Below are positions 8,019 through 17,694 of a stretch of DNA of 64,000 nucleotides, piece by piece (the first letter of the stretch is position 1; each line of letters begins with the position of its first letter). The stretch is from Poriferisodalis sp965237655. GTDB lineage: Bacteria; Actinomycetota; Acidimicrobiia; Acidimicrobiales; Poriferisodalaceae. The translations under genes were made by a program, and so were the position numbers. A model generated the notes under the pieces. It was given only the letters and a program-made list of their open reading frames with translations, made no database searches and was not told the DNA's origin. The stretch lies in NCBI RefSeq assembly GCF_965237655.1, contig NZ_CBDEGB010000002.1:1612001-1676000 (forward strand), given 5' to 3'.

Positions 8019-9347
8019 ATGCGGTGCCGTCACCCGATCCACGCGGCGATCAGCGTCAGGTTGCATCGGTGGGGTCTCGTGGCTGCCGGGCTCGCTCTCG
8101 CGGCAGCGTGCGCCTCCACGACTCCGATCCAGGATCCGTCAGCTGCAGAGCGTCCTGCCGAGACTCTGTCACGTGCGTCGACCACGGCACGCGCGCCGCT
8201 CGCGACGGGTCCATCCGACGAAGTTAAGGGTGGTAGTGCCGCGTCCGATTCGACGAGTCCGGACTTGGCGGATCCTGACTCGACGGGTTCAAGCTCGGCG
8301 GCCACAGGCGGGGATGGCGCGGCCTCAGGCGAGGGAGGCGCGGCCACGGGCGAGGATGGCGCGGCCTCAGGCGAGGGAGGCGCGGCCACGGGCGAGGAAG
8401 GCGCGGCCTCAGGTGACGACGACACACAGGTGCTGCCACCGGTCACGTTTCCAGATGCGAGCATTCGGGACCCTGAGGCCGAAGCTGCGGATCTCGCACG
8501 CCGCCGGAGCGTAATCGGGCTGTTCGAGCGGTTACGAGTCGAAGCTGAGCAACGTCGGGGCTACGACCGCGATGCCGTGTTTGGCGGTTGGCTCTACAGC
8601 AACGGACGCTCAACCCGAGACCGAGTCCTCGGAGCGGAACGGCGCCCCGACGGCACTTGGCTGTCGCTGTACGACAACGTCAGCGTGACCGCTGCCGCCG
8701 ACCTCGACATCGACCACATGGTGCCCCTCGCCGAGGCGTGGGAATCCGGCGGGCATCGGTGGACTGCCGACACCTGGACCCGATTCGCCAACGACCTCGG
8801 CGATCCCCGCTCGCTCATTGCCGTCACGGCGTCATCCAACCGCAGCAAGAGCGCTCGGGATCCTGCACAGTGGTGGCCTCCCGAGGACGCCTACCGGTGC
8901 CAGTACGCAGCGGATTGGGTCACAGTGAAGTCTCGTTGGGATCTCGCTGTGGATTCCGTGGAGCAACGAGTTCTCGATGACGCACTCGACTCGTGCACCG
9001 GAGGCGAGTTCGAATTCAGCAACCCGCAGACGGCAGCCACGACATCACTGACGCCGGAACCCGACGACACCGCAACGGACGAAGGAGAAGCAGATGTCGG
9101 CGAAGCGGGCGAGGGCGAGCCGAACCAGAACGAAGCGGGCGAGGGCGAATCGGCGGACGCCGCCGCGAGCGCCGATGCCCGCAACGATTGCCATCCCGCC
9201 TACGAACCGTGCCTGCCGAACCTTCCCGGCGATGCGATCAACTGTGGCGACTTGACGGCCTCGCAGAAGCCGGTGGTGGTCAAAGTCATCGGCGAGGACC
9301 CATACCGCCTCGACCGGGACGGCAACGGCGTCGGCTGCCAGTCATAG
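8019..9347 (+). CDS. Secreted lipoprotein nuclease, GmrSD-type HNH (DUF1524)
   Basis: A 442-residue exported protein. A lipoprotein signal ends at Cys31 (LALAAAC). Residues about 95-135 are a low-complexity linker of tandem 14-residue repeats. The nuclease domain (about 160-330) has DLDIDHMVPLAEAW near 228-241 and a later Asn and Arg-rich segment SSNRSKSARDPAQWWPP, matching the His-Asn-His core of DUF1524 secreted nucleases of Actinobacteria. After a second acidic Glu/Gly-rich linker, the last 60 residues contain paired cysteines and DRDGNGVGCQ, an excalibur-like calcium-binding end. It probably degrades extracellular DNA at the cell surface. Confidence 0.87.
   Translation: MRCRHPIHAAISVRLHRWGLVAAGLALAAACASTTPIQDPSAAERPAETLSRASTTARAPLATGPSDEVKGGSAASDSTSPDLADPDSTGSSSAATGGDGAASGEGGAATGEDGAASGEGGAATGEEGAASGDDDTQVLPPVTFPDASIRDPEAEAADLARRRSVIGLFERLRVEAEQRRGYDRDAVFGGWLYSNGRSTRDRVLGAERRPDGTWLSLYDNVSVTAAADLDIDHMVPLAEAWESGGHRWTADTWTRFANDLGDPRSLIAVTASSNRSKSARDPAQWWPPEDAYRCQYAADWVTVKSRWDLAVDSVEQRVLDDALDSCTGGEFEFSNPQTAATTSLTPEPDDTATDEGEADVGEAGEGEPNQNEAGEGESADAAASADARNDCHPAYEPCLPNLPGDAINCGDLTASQKPVVVKVIGEDPYRLDRDGNGVGCQS
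8316..8412 (+). repeat. 42-bp in-frame tandem repeat in nuclease linker
   Basis: About 2.3 copies of a 42-base unit encoding GAASGEGGAATGE plus an Asp or Glu. The copies are nearly identical at DNA level, so the linker length is probably variable between strains. Confidence 0.85.
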
Positions 9348-9359
9348 GCAGCCTGAGTA

Positions 9360-9485
9360 CTACCCCTCTGCGGCCGCTTTGATGGCAGCAAGGGTGGGAC
9401 ACTCGTTCATCGGTCCCAGACACACGGGACTCTCTGGAAGTAACGCGATACAGCGCTCGCATCGAATCTCGTAGCCCTTCAGCAC
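9360..9485 (-). other. Short reading frame ending like the SRPBCC gene at 16.2 kb
   Basis: A possible 41-codon frame with a GTG start and no ribosome binding site. It has four cysteines (IRCERCIALL, VCLGPMNEC) and ends TLAAIKAAAEG followed by TAG. The SRPBCC protein at 16160 ends TLAAIKAAAES, and the DNA of the two ends agrees at 29 of 36 positions. It may be a small protein or the tail of a lost gene. The remaining intergenic bases up to 9527 show nothing else. Confidence 0.35.
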
Positions 9486-9527
9486 GCCAGGGCCGGCCAA
9501 GAAGCAGCGCCGAGATCTGTGGGTGGT

Positions 9528-11387
9528 CTATTGGTCTGGGCCGCTGACCGTGAATTCCAGACGGTTGGACAGTTTCCTGCCGTCGTCGGTGCAGATGGCG
9601 CCGGTGTCGTCGCAGGCGTTGGGGATCGGCAGTACCACGGTGACGTCGCCGGTGGAGTCGGGTTTGATCGTGATGCGCCAGGAGATGTTGCTGGGCCTGT
9701 CGGTCCTTTGCGCTTTCCTTACGGATCCGCCCGTTACGTTGAAGGCGCGGAGCTTCAGGGTCTTGTAGCTCAGGCCAAACTCCTCGCTGAAGTCGAGCTC
9801 AAAGGTGAACTCCGACGAACCGTCGTGGGTCGTCGGGGCAGAGACCGTCACGCTGACTGTGAGGGGAACCGGTGCCGCCGCCACCGCCTGCGTGGCCTCG
9901 CTGGTGAGGGTTTCGTCGTTGTCGGCGTCGTCGGTGAAGCTCACCCGGACCTTGATGGTTTTGCCAACGTCGCTGACCGAAGGGGAGTAGGTCGAGTCCG
10001 TGGCACCCTCGATGTCGGCGTCCTCTGTTTCGTCATGGACAATCCACTGGTGGCGGTAGGAAACGTCGTCCAGCCCGTCGGCGTTGTTGATGGACGACGT
10101 GTCGGCCGTGAGGGTCTGTTCCACCTCGGGTGTTCCGGTGATGGTGGGCGCTCCTGTGGGCGAGTTGTTCTCAGGCTCGGTATCAGTCTCCGTGTCGGTC
10201 TCGGTGGTCTGTTACGAGATTCCTCCGGTCACCTTTATCTTGAAGCTGGCCGTCTCGTCGTAGGCGGTCCAAGTCCGAGCGTCAGAACTGACGGCGAGGT
10301 AATAGGACACATCGGCTATTGACCAGCCTTGCGCACTGCCGGGGTCTTCTTCGGTGGCGGCTGTGTCCTCGGTGGGATAGGTCTGGGGAATGAGTGCGAA
10401 CGCGTCGGTTCCGCTCGGATCGGCCCATTCGATGACGACGAAGTAGGTGGTCTCGGTTGCCAGTTGCGGGCAGGAGCCTTCACCTGTGGGCGCTTCGAAG
10501 GCGATCACGCCTGGTGCGGTGAAGGTTGACGGGTTGGTCAAGGTGCAGTGCGCGTCGCCCGGCTCGCCGTCGCTGGCGACGCTGTTGATCGTCACCCCGA
10601 GGTGGTCCCCCACAGTCGACGCGTCAAAAAAGTGCGAGATCTGGATGCCGACAGAACCCAGGGCCCAGCCGTCGGTGTTGGTGCCCGTGGTGGTGTTGGT
10701 GCCCGTGGTGAATGCCTGAGCAAACCCTGACCGAGCGGTGCTGAGCGGGCGCATGATTCCCACGGTGGGGTTGACGCCCAAGTTGGCGACCAGCAACTGC
10801 GGCGTGTGTTCGTCGTTGCCTGCGTCCTGCGTCGGGGTGCTGGTCACAGTCTCGCTGTCGGCGGGGACACCTGTGTCCAGTGTGTTGGCTGGCAGAGCGT
10901 CGATGTCGGCAGTGAGGACGATGCGCACACGAATGACTTGGCCGTCCTGCCAGTCGACGTCCAAGTCGTTCCATTTGAAGCTGCTCGCACCCGAACTGTC
11001 CTGCGGGAACTCCAAAGACAGGTCGCCGACCTGGAGGGTGTAGTCCGCGGCGTCGGGAACGTCCTGGTCGAATGCCAGGCGAAGATCGCGGCCCGTTATG
11101 TAGGACCAAAGCCATTTGATCTGCAGGTCCCCGCTCCCGCCTGCATTGGAGAACAGATCCGCGCTGGCCGCGCCGATCGAGACGCTGCTGTATTCGGTCA
11201 CCGTCATGTCGGCCGACCAGAGCGGCTCCGCGGGCTCTCCCGCGTCCGCAGGCGCCGACCACAAGGCCACGCCCACCAGCACCACCGCCCCCAAGCTGCT
11301 CAAAGACCGGCCCCGAGGAGACAGGCCAACGAGCGCCTTCCCTGCAAGGGTGGGGCCGCTCGAATTGATGCGTTTCATCGACATCAT
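9528..11387 (-). pseudogene. Secreted repeat protein A, interrupted by an in-frame TAA
   Basis: One frame runs from a signal peptide at 11387 to TAG at 9528 with a single TAA at 10212-10214. Before the stop (391 residues): an export signal ending near PADA, then two beta-sandwich modules (one with VTEYSSVSIGAAS, one of the choice-of-anchor type with FAQAFTTGTNT and FVVIEWADPSG). After the stop, an acidic Thr/Asp/Glu linker leads into an Ig-like module with YRHQWIVHDE and KTIKVRVSFTDDADNDETLT and a last module ending EFTVSGPDQ. The downstream part keeps good coding quality. It may be a recent nonsense allele, two proteins, or stop readthrough. No wall anchor is visible. Confidence 0.7.
10212..10214 (-). 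other. In-frame TAA at a module junction (gene A)
   Basis: The stop follows VTGGIS and is followed in the same frame by QTTETDTETDTEPENNSP, a linker, and then intact Ig-like sequence. No homopolymer is present, so a simple length error cannot explain it. Confidence 0.8.
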
Positions 11388-12727
11388 CTCTCACCGACCT
11401 CTACTCGCCGACGACCGTGAAGATCGGCGAAATCGCATACAGCGGCCTGTATCCATCGATGCTGCCGGTGACGTACCCCGAATCGACATCGACGGCGCCA
11501 ACAGGAGCGTTATTGGCCGCCGGATCCCTCGGTGTGCCCACGGCGACCAAATTGTCCGCACCCATGGGGTACAGCGGATGCGCGACTCCAGAGGCGTCGC
11601 ACCCGGTCCAGACCATGGCGTTCTCGTGGAAGTAGGCGGAGTTCCCGGTGACATAGGCGCCGTACTCGGTGTTGTCCCACTCGGCGCTGTAGAAGCCGGT
11701 GTAGCTGCTGGCGATCAGGGTGGGGCGATTCTGCCAGCCGCCGTCCAGCCAGTGGATCGGCACCCCGGCGCCCGTCATCTCGGTGTTCGTCACCGCGTCG
11801 GCCCCAGCGGTGCAGACCACTGCCCTGAACTCATCGGCGACCCTCTGGATGACCGGATCGGTGTACGGCTTGGCTGCTGTATCCCGTTCAGTGAGGCCTT
11901 CGGCTTCAAACTGGACGAATTTGTTGTAATCGTTGATGTTCCCCGAGGTGGGAAGCGTTCCGCGATGTGTGACGAAGAGCACCCTGAACTGGTACCCCAC
12001 CTCGACGTCCTGCGGTATGTGGAGCCAGCTCTTGGTCACCGGGTGACCGCCGGGCACGAATGGGGCCTTATCCTTGACCACGGTGTACACCGCGATCTCC
12101 AACGAATTGCCGCCTGGGTCCTCGGACAGGCTGCTCAGGTCGGCGCCCAGGTAGTACGCGTTCGCGATGCTGGTGTCTGTCAGCGCGCCCGTGTCCTCGC
12201 TGTCGCTCGAGGTCCGATGCAACCTGTGCCAGGTGCCGCTGTTGTAGCGCCACACCAGCACATAAGACGTGTCCTGCGCCAGATGCGTTCCCGGCGGCGC
12301 CTCAAAAAGCTGTGGCCCGCCGCGTATTGGGTGGGGCTGACGAGGTCGAACAGCTTCGCGCCCGGCTTCCCGCCCGAATCGGCGTGCACGGCCGCCGACA
12401 CCGACACCGAATCGTCAGGAACTTGGGCGTTGCTGTTGCTGTTGGAGCCTTCGATGTTGACGCCGATGCCCTGCAGCCGGTACCCGAACTCGTTCGAACC
12501 GGTCGCGAAGCCCTGCGACAACACCCTATTGGTGGCGCCGCCGACGGAAACGTAGCCGTTGTCGGTCTGGCCCAGGTTCTGCACCATCGCGTCGAGCGGC
12601 TCGCCGAAAACGGCCATCAGCATTGAGGTGCCTGCATAATCCCCAGTAGTGCTGTCGAGGGTCACGCCCGGCGCCGTCGGCGTGTCCTCGGCAGTGGATG
12701 TAGTGCCAAAATGGCGGCTCAACGTGA

Positions 12728-12734
12728 CCCCCCC
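12728..12734 (-). other. Seven-base homopolymer at frame change in gene B
   Basis: Seven C on the plus strand (G on the coding strand). The frame before it ends DRMGGSR then stop; eight G would give DRMGGVTLSR and rejoin the long downstream frame. Such tracts are classic slip sites and also classic places for sequencing errors. Confidence 0.7.
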
Positions 12735-13786
12735 ATGCGGTCCACCGACTTGATGTCCTGAAAGAACTCGTATGAGTCGCTTCCTGCCACGGTTGCGCCC
12801 TGGGGAGCCGTCCATTCGTTTATGCCGTCTATCTGACGTGTATTGGTCATGCTGAACAGCTCGTCAGTTCCGTCGAGCAGGTCCCACGGGTTGGTAAAGA
12901 GCCCCTTGCGTGCTGAGTTGTCCCCGCTGAAGGACACACCGCGGATGAGGTAGCGATCCGCTGCTCCGACAGTGATTCCGACACCGAGCTCGTCGCCGAT
13001 CGAGACGATTTCTTGCTCGTCGGAGACTTGCGCGTAGGTCGAAGCCAGGATGCCGCTTTGCCGCTTCGAGCCCTTGACGGCCAGGCGCAGCACGCCGGAG
13101 CGCGAGTCCACGCTGTTCCCGAGCGTCGCTCCCGTCTCGTCGCCCGCATCCTCATCGTCAGAAGTCGTCTCCTTGATCGACAGCGACGACCCGAAATCCG
13201 ACAGAACGATGAAGTAGTCGACGTTCTGGTACGCGAACGCCCCTGCGGGAGCCGTGAACGTGTTCAGGCCGACCTTGAAGGAGTCCGCGTCCTCAAAGTC
13301 GAACAGCTTGGTTGTCGCACCTCCGGAGCCGGGCCGCCCAGGAGCGTGGCCCATCCACAGCGACACGGTCAGACTGGACGGCACCGCGGCCAACTCGATC
13401 GAGACGCTGGAGATCTCGTAGCCCTGGCCGTGATCGCCCAACTCGAACCCCATGGCGTACCGCCGGGTGATCATCGCCGTGGCCGACGCCGACTGGCCCG
13501 TGTTGGCGACCAGCGTCGACGCGAACAGCGACGGCGCCGGTCTGGCGAGCGGGTCGAACGGCAGGCTGGTCACAGTCTCGAAGGTGCCGACGTTGTCGAA
13601 GAACGACACCTGCACCTTGATCAGCTTGCCGACATCAGCGTCGACACGCCGGTAGCGGGCCGAGCCGACGCCCACCACGATCTCGGTGTCGCCGTCGACC
13701 CGGATCCACCGGTAGGAGAAATCGTGCAGGATGCCCGTCGAAACCTGGGAATCCACAATGGAGATCCCGTCGGGGTCGCCAATACG

Positions 13787-13789
13787 CTA
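13787..13789 (-). other. In-frame TAG between repeat units of gene B
   Basis: Unit 1 reads ADTLGIADGNG with TTG for Leu; unit 2 reads VDT-stop-RIGDPDG with TAG at the same place, so one base change explains it. The frame continues open for more than 1 kb after the stop. Confidence 0.85.
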
Positions 13790-15982
13790 AGTGTCCACAG
13801 CCAAGACGCCGGCGTCCTCCGCGGAAGCCAGCACGGTCGGCGCGCAGGTGGCAGTTCTCGGGGCTCTGCCGTACACCGCCATTTCCAACACATCGCTGCC
13901 CGTGTCCACGGCCAGGTTGTCCAAGTCGACACCTTGATAGAACGCATTCGCCATGCTGAAACCGGTCAGCGCGCCCGAGCCCTCGCTATGGCTCGAGGTC
14001 TTCCGCAACCTGTGCACGGTGCCGCCGAGGTGGCTCCACACCACCACATAAGAGGTACTCGGCGCCAGCGTCGTTCCCGGCGGCGCCTCAAAAAAGCTGT
14101 GACCCGCCCCGAACAGACCGGGACTGACAAGGTCGAACAGCTTCGCGCCCGGCTTGCCGCCCGAATCGGCGTGCACAGCCACCGACACCGACAACGGCCC
14201 GTCAGGGAACTTGCTGTCGGAGCCTTCGATGTTGACGCCGATGCCCTGCAACGGGTAGCCGTCCGAGTCGGGACCGGTCGTGAACCCCTGCGTCAACGCC
14301 TTAACGGTGGCGCTGCCGACGCCGCGGTAGCCGTCGTCGGTCTGGCCCAGGTTCTGCACCATCGCGTAGAGCGGCACGCCGAGAACGGCCAGCAGCGGAT
14401 TGCCGCCGCCGGAGCCGACTTCAATAGCCCCGTGTAGTGAGAGGGTCACGCCCGGCGCCGTCGGCGCGTCATAGCCATCGGCTGCGGTGCCAAATATGCG
14501 GGTTAAGACGCCGCCCAATCTCGTGCGGGAACCAAGATAATCGAAGAAAGAGAGATCCTGCTTGAAGGTGTATGTCTTGCTGCTTCCTCCTACCACGGTT
14601 GCGCCTTGCGGAGCCGTCCATTCATTTATGCCGGCTACCTCACGTGTATTGATCAGCCTGAACAGCTTGGCGGCCGAGGAACTCGTGCCGTCGCGCAGGT
14701 CCCACGGGTTGAGAATGCCGCCGCCTGCTGGTGTTGAGTCGTCCGATCTCCAGGAAAAACCGCGGATGAGGTAGCGATCCGCTGCTCCGACACCCATGCG
14801 GAAACAGCATTCGTCGCCAACCGAGATGGTTTCTTGGTCTATTGAGTCAGCCACGTCTTGCGCGTAGGTCGAAACCAGGATGCCGCTGGCCCGCCTCCAT
14901 CCCTCGACGGCCAGGCGCAGCACGCTGTCGCGCGAGCTGGAAGTACCCCAGCGTCCAGTCGAATTCAACGCTCGTACAAGCGCCTTGTCCCCGAGCTCGC
15001 CGCCCCCATGCTCACCGTCGGACGTCGTCTCCTTGATCGACAGCGAGGAGCCGAAATCCGACAGCACGATGTAGTAATGGACACTGGGGTACGCGAGCAC
15101 GCCCGCCGGAGCCGTGAACTTGTTCATACCGACGACGAACGGGGACGGGTTCTCAAAGTCGAACAGCTTGGTTTCCGGGACCGAGCTTTGACTAGAATGG
15201 TCGCCGATCCACAGCGAGACGGTCAGACTGGACGGGACCGCCGCCAGCTCGATCGAGACGCTCGGCAGCGCGTAGCCTTGGCCGTGACTGCCCAACGTGA
15301 ACTCCATGGCGTACTGCTGGGTGATATTCGCCGTGGCCGACGCCGGCCGGTCCGTGTTGCTGACCAGCGTCGTTGCGGGCCGCGACGGGCCTGCCGGTTC
15401 GGCGACCGGGCCGAACGGCAGGCTGGTCACAGTCTCCGAGTAGTTGTCCTGGTCCGTGAACGAGACTTGCACCTTGATCAGGTTGCCGATATCGGCGTCG
15501 ACGAGCAGGTAGCTGGGTGAGTCGGCGCCGATATTGGTCTCGGTCCCGCCGTCGACCTGGATCCACTGGTAGGAGTAGACGAACTCGATGTTCGACCCCA
15601 CGCTCCCGGAAAAGGGGAGCCCGTTCCCGTCGGCAATGCCCAAAGTGTCGGCAAACAGGATGGGGGCGCCTTCCGCGGAAGCCAGGATTACCGGCCGGCC
15701 GGTGGCGCCCTGGTTCGCGGGAGTCTGGGCGTGGGCGGGAGTCTGGGCGCTGGCAAACCAGAGGGCGTTCGCCAAGGCGGCAATGACCGCCAGCCCAATG
15801 AGCTGCAGCGGGAGCGTCGCAAGACGCCGGGAGGCGGTCACGACCTACCTCCCGCAAGCCGAGCGCCAAGGTCCGGGGGGGAGGTCAGCGTTTGCGTGGC
15901 ACGTTCGAGCACATCGACCCTGCCGGTGGAGGTGCCCGGTGTTTCGTGCCGCTCGCCGGCTGCTTGGCGATGTGTCACATAG

Positions 15983-16009
15983 TCATGAGTGAATTTCACG
16001 AACTCATGA
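15983..16009. promoter_or_regulatory. Inverted repeat upstream of gene B
   Basis: Arms TCATGAGT (15983-15990) and ACTCATGA (16002-16009) flank GAATTTCACGA; the right arm is itself part of a palindrome. The block 15975-16020 is AT-rich (TATATATGAC follows) within a 310-base gap between gene B and the SRPBCC gene, where a promoter for gene B is expected. A regulator-binding site is likely but unproven. The rest of the gap shows nothing I can name. Confidence 0.55.
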
Positions 16010-16159
16010 GTATATATGACGTTCTCTCGGTGACACGCCAGATGTACTGATCCCGCGCCATCAGAATGTCCTGATGGGGATCGGGGACTGGCAGCCCGCA
16101 TCCTCCCTCAGGAGTCACCGCAACTCGCGCACCAGGTACAACGTTTCAGGTTGTCACCG

Positions 16160-16630
16160 CTAGGACTCGGCGGCGGCCTTGATGGCGGCAAGGGTTGCGG
16201 CCATGCCGGCACGGACATCATCGGCACGCGCCGCCAACTGCTCTGAGCTCAGCGATCGCAACGTCGGCGGCAGGGTCACGACATCCCAGATCTCGGTCAG
16301 CGACGTGCCGCCACCTTCATTGGGCGTCATGCGGTAGGTCCATCGCACATAGGGGCCTTCGGGATCCTCAGGGCGAGTCACCCACTCGAAGCACGCGCCC
16401 GGCTGGGCTGTGGTGACCGTGCACGGCACGCTCCACTCGCGTTCGCCGATGCGGTTGTGCCCTTCGAATGTGGAACCCTCGGCGCCTGGCGTGCCGCTGG
16501 TCCAATCTGCTCCGGCGTTCTCGGGGCTCCACTCCCCCATGCGCGGCACGTCGCAGACCAATCCGTACACAGTGTCGGGCGCAGCGGCGATTTCGACGGT
16601 GGCTTCGTGGTGCATTTGGTGAACGGTCAT
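16160..16630 (-). CDS. SRPBCC (START-like) family protein
   Basis: A 156-residue protein of the polyketide cyclase/dehydrase/lipid-transport fold. It begins HHEATVEIAAAPDTVYGLVCDVPRMGEWSPE, the typical first strand and helix of the family, has VRWTYRMTPNEGGGTSLTEIWDV in the middle strands and ends in a long helix with LAARADDVRAGMAATLAAIKAAAES. Family members bind hydrophobic small molecules in a deep pocket; many are not enzymes. It is transcribed away from the SCO6745-type gene. Its last 36 bases resemble the short frame at 9360. Confidence 0.85.
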   Translation of the reverse strand: MTVHQMHHEATVEIAAAPDTVYGLVCDVPRMGEWSPENAGADWTSGTPGAEGSTFEGHNRIGEREWSVPCTVTTAQPGACFEWVTRPEDPEGPYVRWTYRMTPNEGGGTSLTEIWDVVTLPPTLRSLSSEQLAARADDVRAGMAATLAAIKAAAES

Positions 16631-16788
16631 GGGCGAAACCGTAGTTCCGCACCCGTGCCTGCGAATGGTGCCGCCTGTGATGCGTCTTGGGCACTGCGGT
16701 CAGGCCCGCCGAGCCATACCATGGCGGCGACCGCGAGCGGTCCCACCCAGCCTGTACCGGCACGAGCGCACAGACACCAGGAGCGTCA

Positions 16789-17688
16789 ATGGGCGAGATT
16801 CCACGCACCGAGGACCGACGCAGCCCGATCCGGCGCCTGGGCCGCACGGTCGAGCCGATCCACACGGTGGCCTACTACTCACCGGAGATCTACGGATTCA
16901 ACGACGACGGTTTTAAGGGCTGGTGGCACGCCTACTTCGCATACCGCTCGGCCCCGATGGGCAGAGTCGGCGCCGCCACCGTGACGGCGGTCTTCTACAA
17001 CTTCGCTCCCCGGATGGTCGAGCGAGCGATGCCAGGATGTTGGGACATCATGGAGCCCGACGCAGTTCGAGCCAGGCAGCTGGAGTTCACGACCGCCTCG
17101 ATGCAACGGGCCTTGGGCGAGTATCCGGATCCCGGCGACATCTCAGCCGCAGCGTCCGCCCTGCGCAGTTTTGCGGGCGACCTGCCGACGGGCGCACGAC
17201 CGCTCTACGCAGGGTGGGCCTCGGAACCGTGGCCCAGCGACAGCACCGGAGGCGGGGATGTCATGGACCTTTGGCACGGCTGCACGTTGCTGCGTGAATT
17301 CCGCTTCGACGGACACAACATTGCGCTCGCAGCCGGCAATCTGGATCCCGTCGAGTGCCACGTCATGATGACCACTGGTGGCCACGGAAACGGCGCCACC
17401 ATCCAGAAGATCCGTGGCTGGAGCGCTGACGAGTGGACCGCAGCCTGCCAACGGCTCATCGACCGCGGCTGGATCACGGCCGACGGCGAGCAGACACCCG
17501 AAGGCAACGCCGCACGTCGAGCCGTCGAGCACGACACGGACCGGCTGTCTTGCGCTGCGGCCGACGCACTGCCAGCGGGCGATCTTGAGGCCCTCTTGGG
17601 CCGTCTCGAGCGCATCATGGGCTACCTGGTCGAGACCGGCATCGTCGCAGGCGTCTGGCCACCGCCGCACGTCACTGTCGCTGCCTGA
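16789..17688 (+). CDS. SCO6745 family protein
   Basis: A 299-residue protein resembling the actinobacterial SCO6745 family. It has the N-terminal histidine/tyrosine region VEPIHTVAYYSPEI, the central FNFAP-like stretch VTAVFYNFAPRMVERAMP, WDIMEPDAVRARQ, and a C-terminal winged-helix-like part with GWSADEWTAACQRLIDRGWI and TPEGNAARRAVEHDTDRLS. ATG at 16789 follows CCAGGAG and is preferred. Function is not established; the C-terminal fold suggests DNA or ligand binding. It lies 6 bases before glnS and probably shares a transcript with glnS and the SDR gene. Confidence 0.8.
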   Translation: MGEIPRTEDRRSPIRRLGRTVEPIHTVAYYSPEIYGFNDDGFKGWWHAYFAYRSAPMGRVGAATVTAVFYNFAPRMVERAMPGCWDIMEPDAVRARQLEFTTASMQRALGEYPDPGDISAAASALRSFAGDLPTGARPLYAGWASEPWPSDSTGGGDVMDLWHGCTLLREFRFDGHNIALAAGNLDPVECHVMMTTGGHGNGATIQKIRGWSADEWTAACQRLIDRGWITADGEQTPEGNAARRAVEHDTDRLSCAAADALPAGDLEALLGRLERIMGYLVETGIVAGVWPPPHVTVAA

Positions 17689-17694
17689 GGAGCC

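Larger units (their letters stand above)
11401..15841 (-). pseudogene. Giant secreted repeat protein B with TAG and two frameshifts
   Basis: GTG at 15841 follows the strong site GGGAGGT and opens a signal peptide (LIGLAVIAALANALWFASA). Unit 1 (about 670 residues, 15841-13790) contains an Ig-like domain, YSYQWIQVDGG and KVQVSFTDQDNYSETVT, then jelly-roll modules with SVSIELAAVPSSLTVSLW and GGKPGAKLFDLVSP. Unit 2 repeats the order from about 13830 to 12060 and is followed by a unique C-terminal domain (SWLHIPQDVEVGYQFRVLF, HENAMVWTGCD). Lesions: TAG at 13787, frame change near 12728-12734 (seven G on the coding strand) and near 12303-12307 (five T where unit 1 has six). Such proteins are expected at the surface. 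Confidence 0.75.

Noticed and set aside
13013..14437. Plus-strand frame of 474 codons across surface gene B
   Set aside because: Antisense to repeated modules; the two repeat units on the minus strand explain the sequence.
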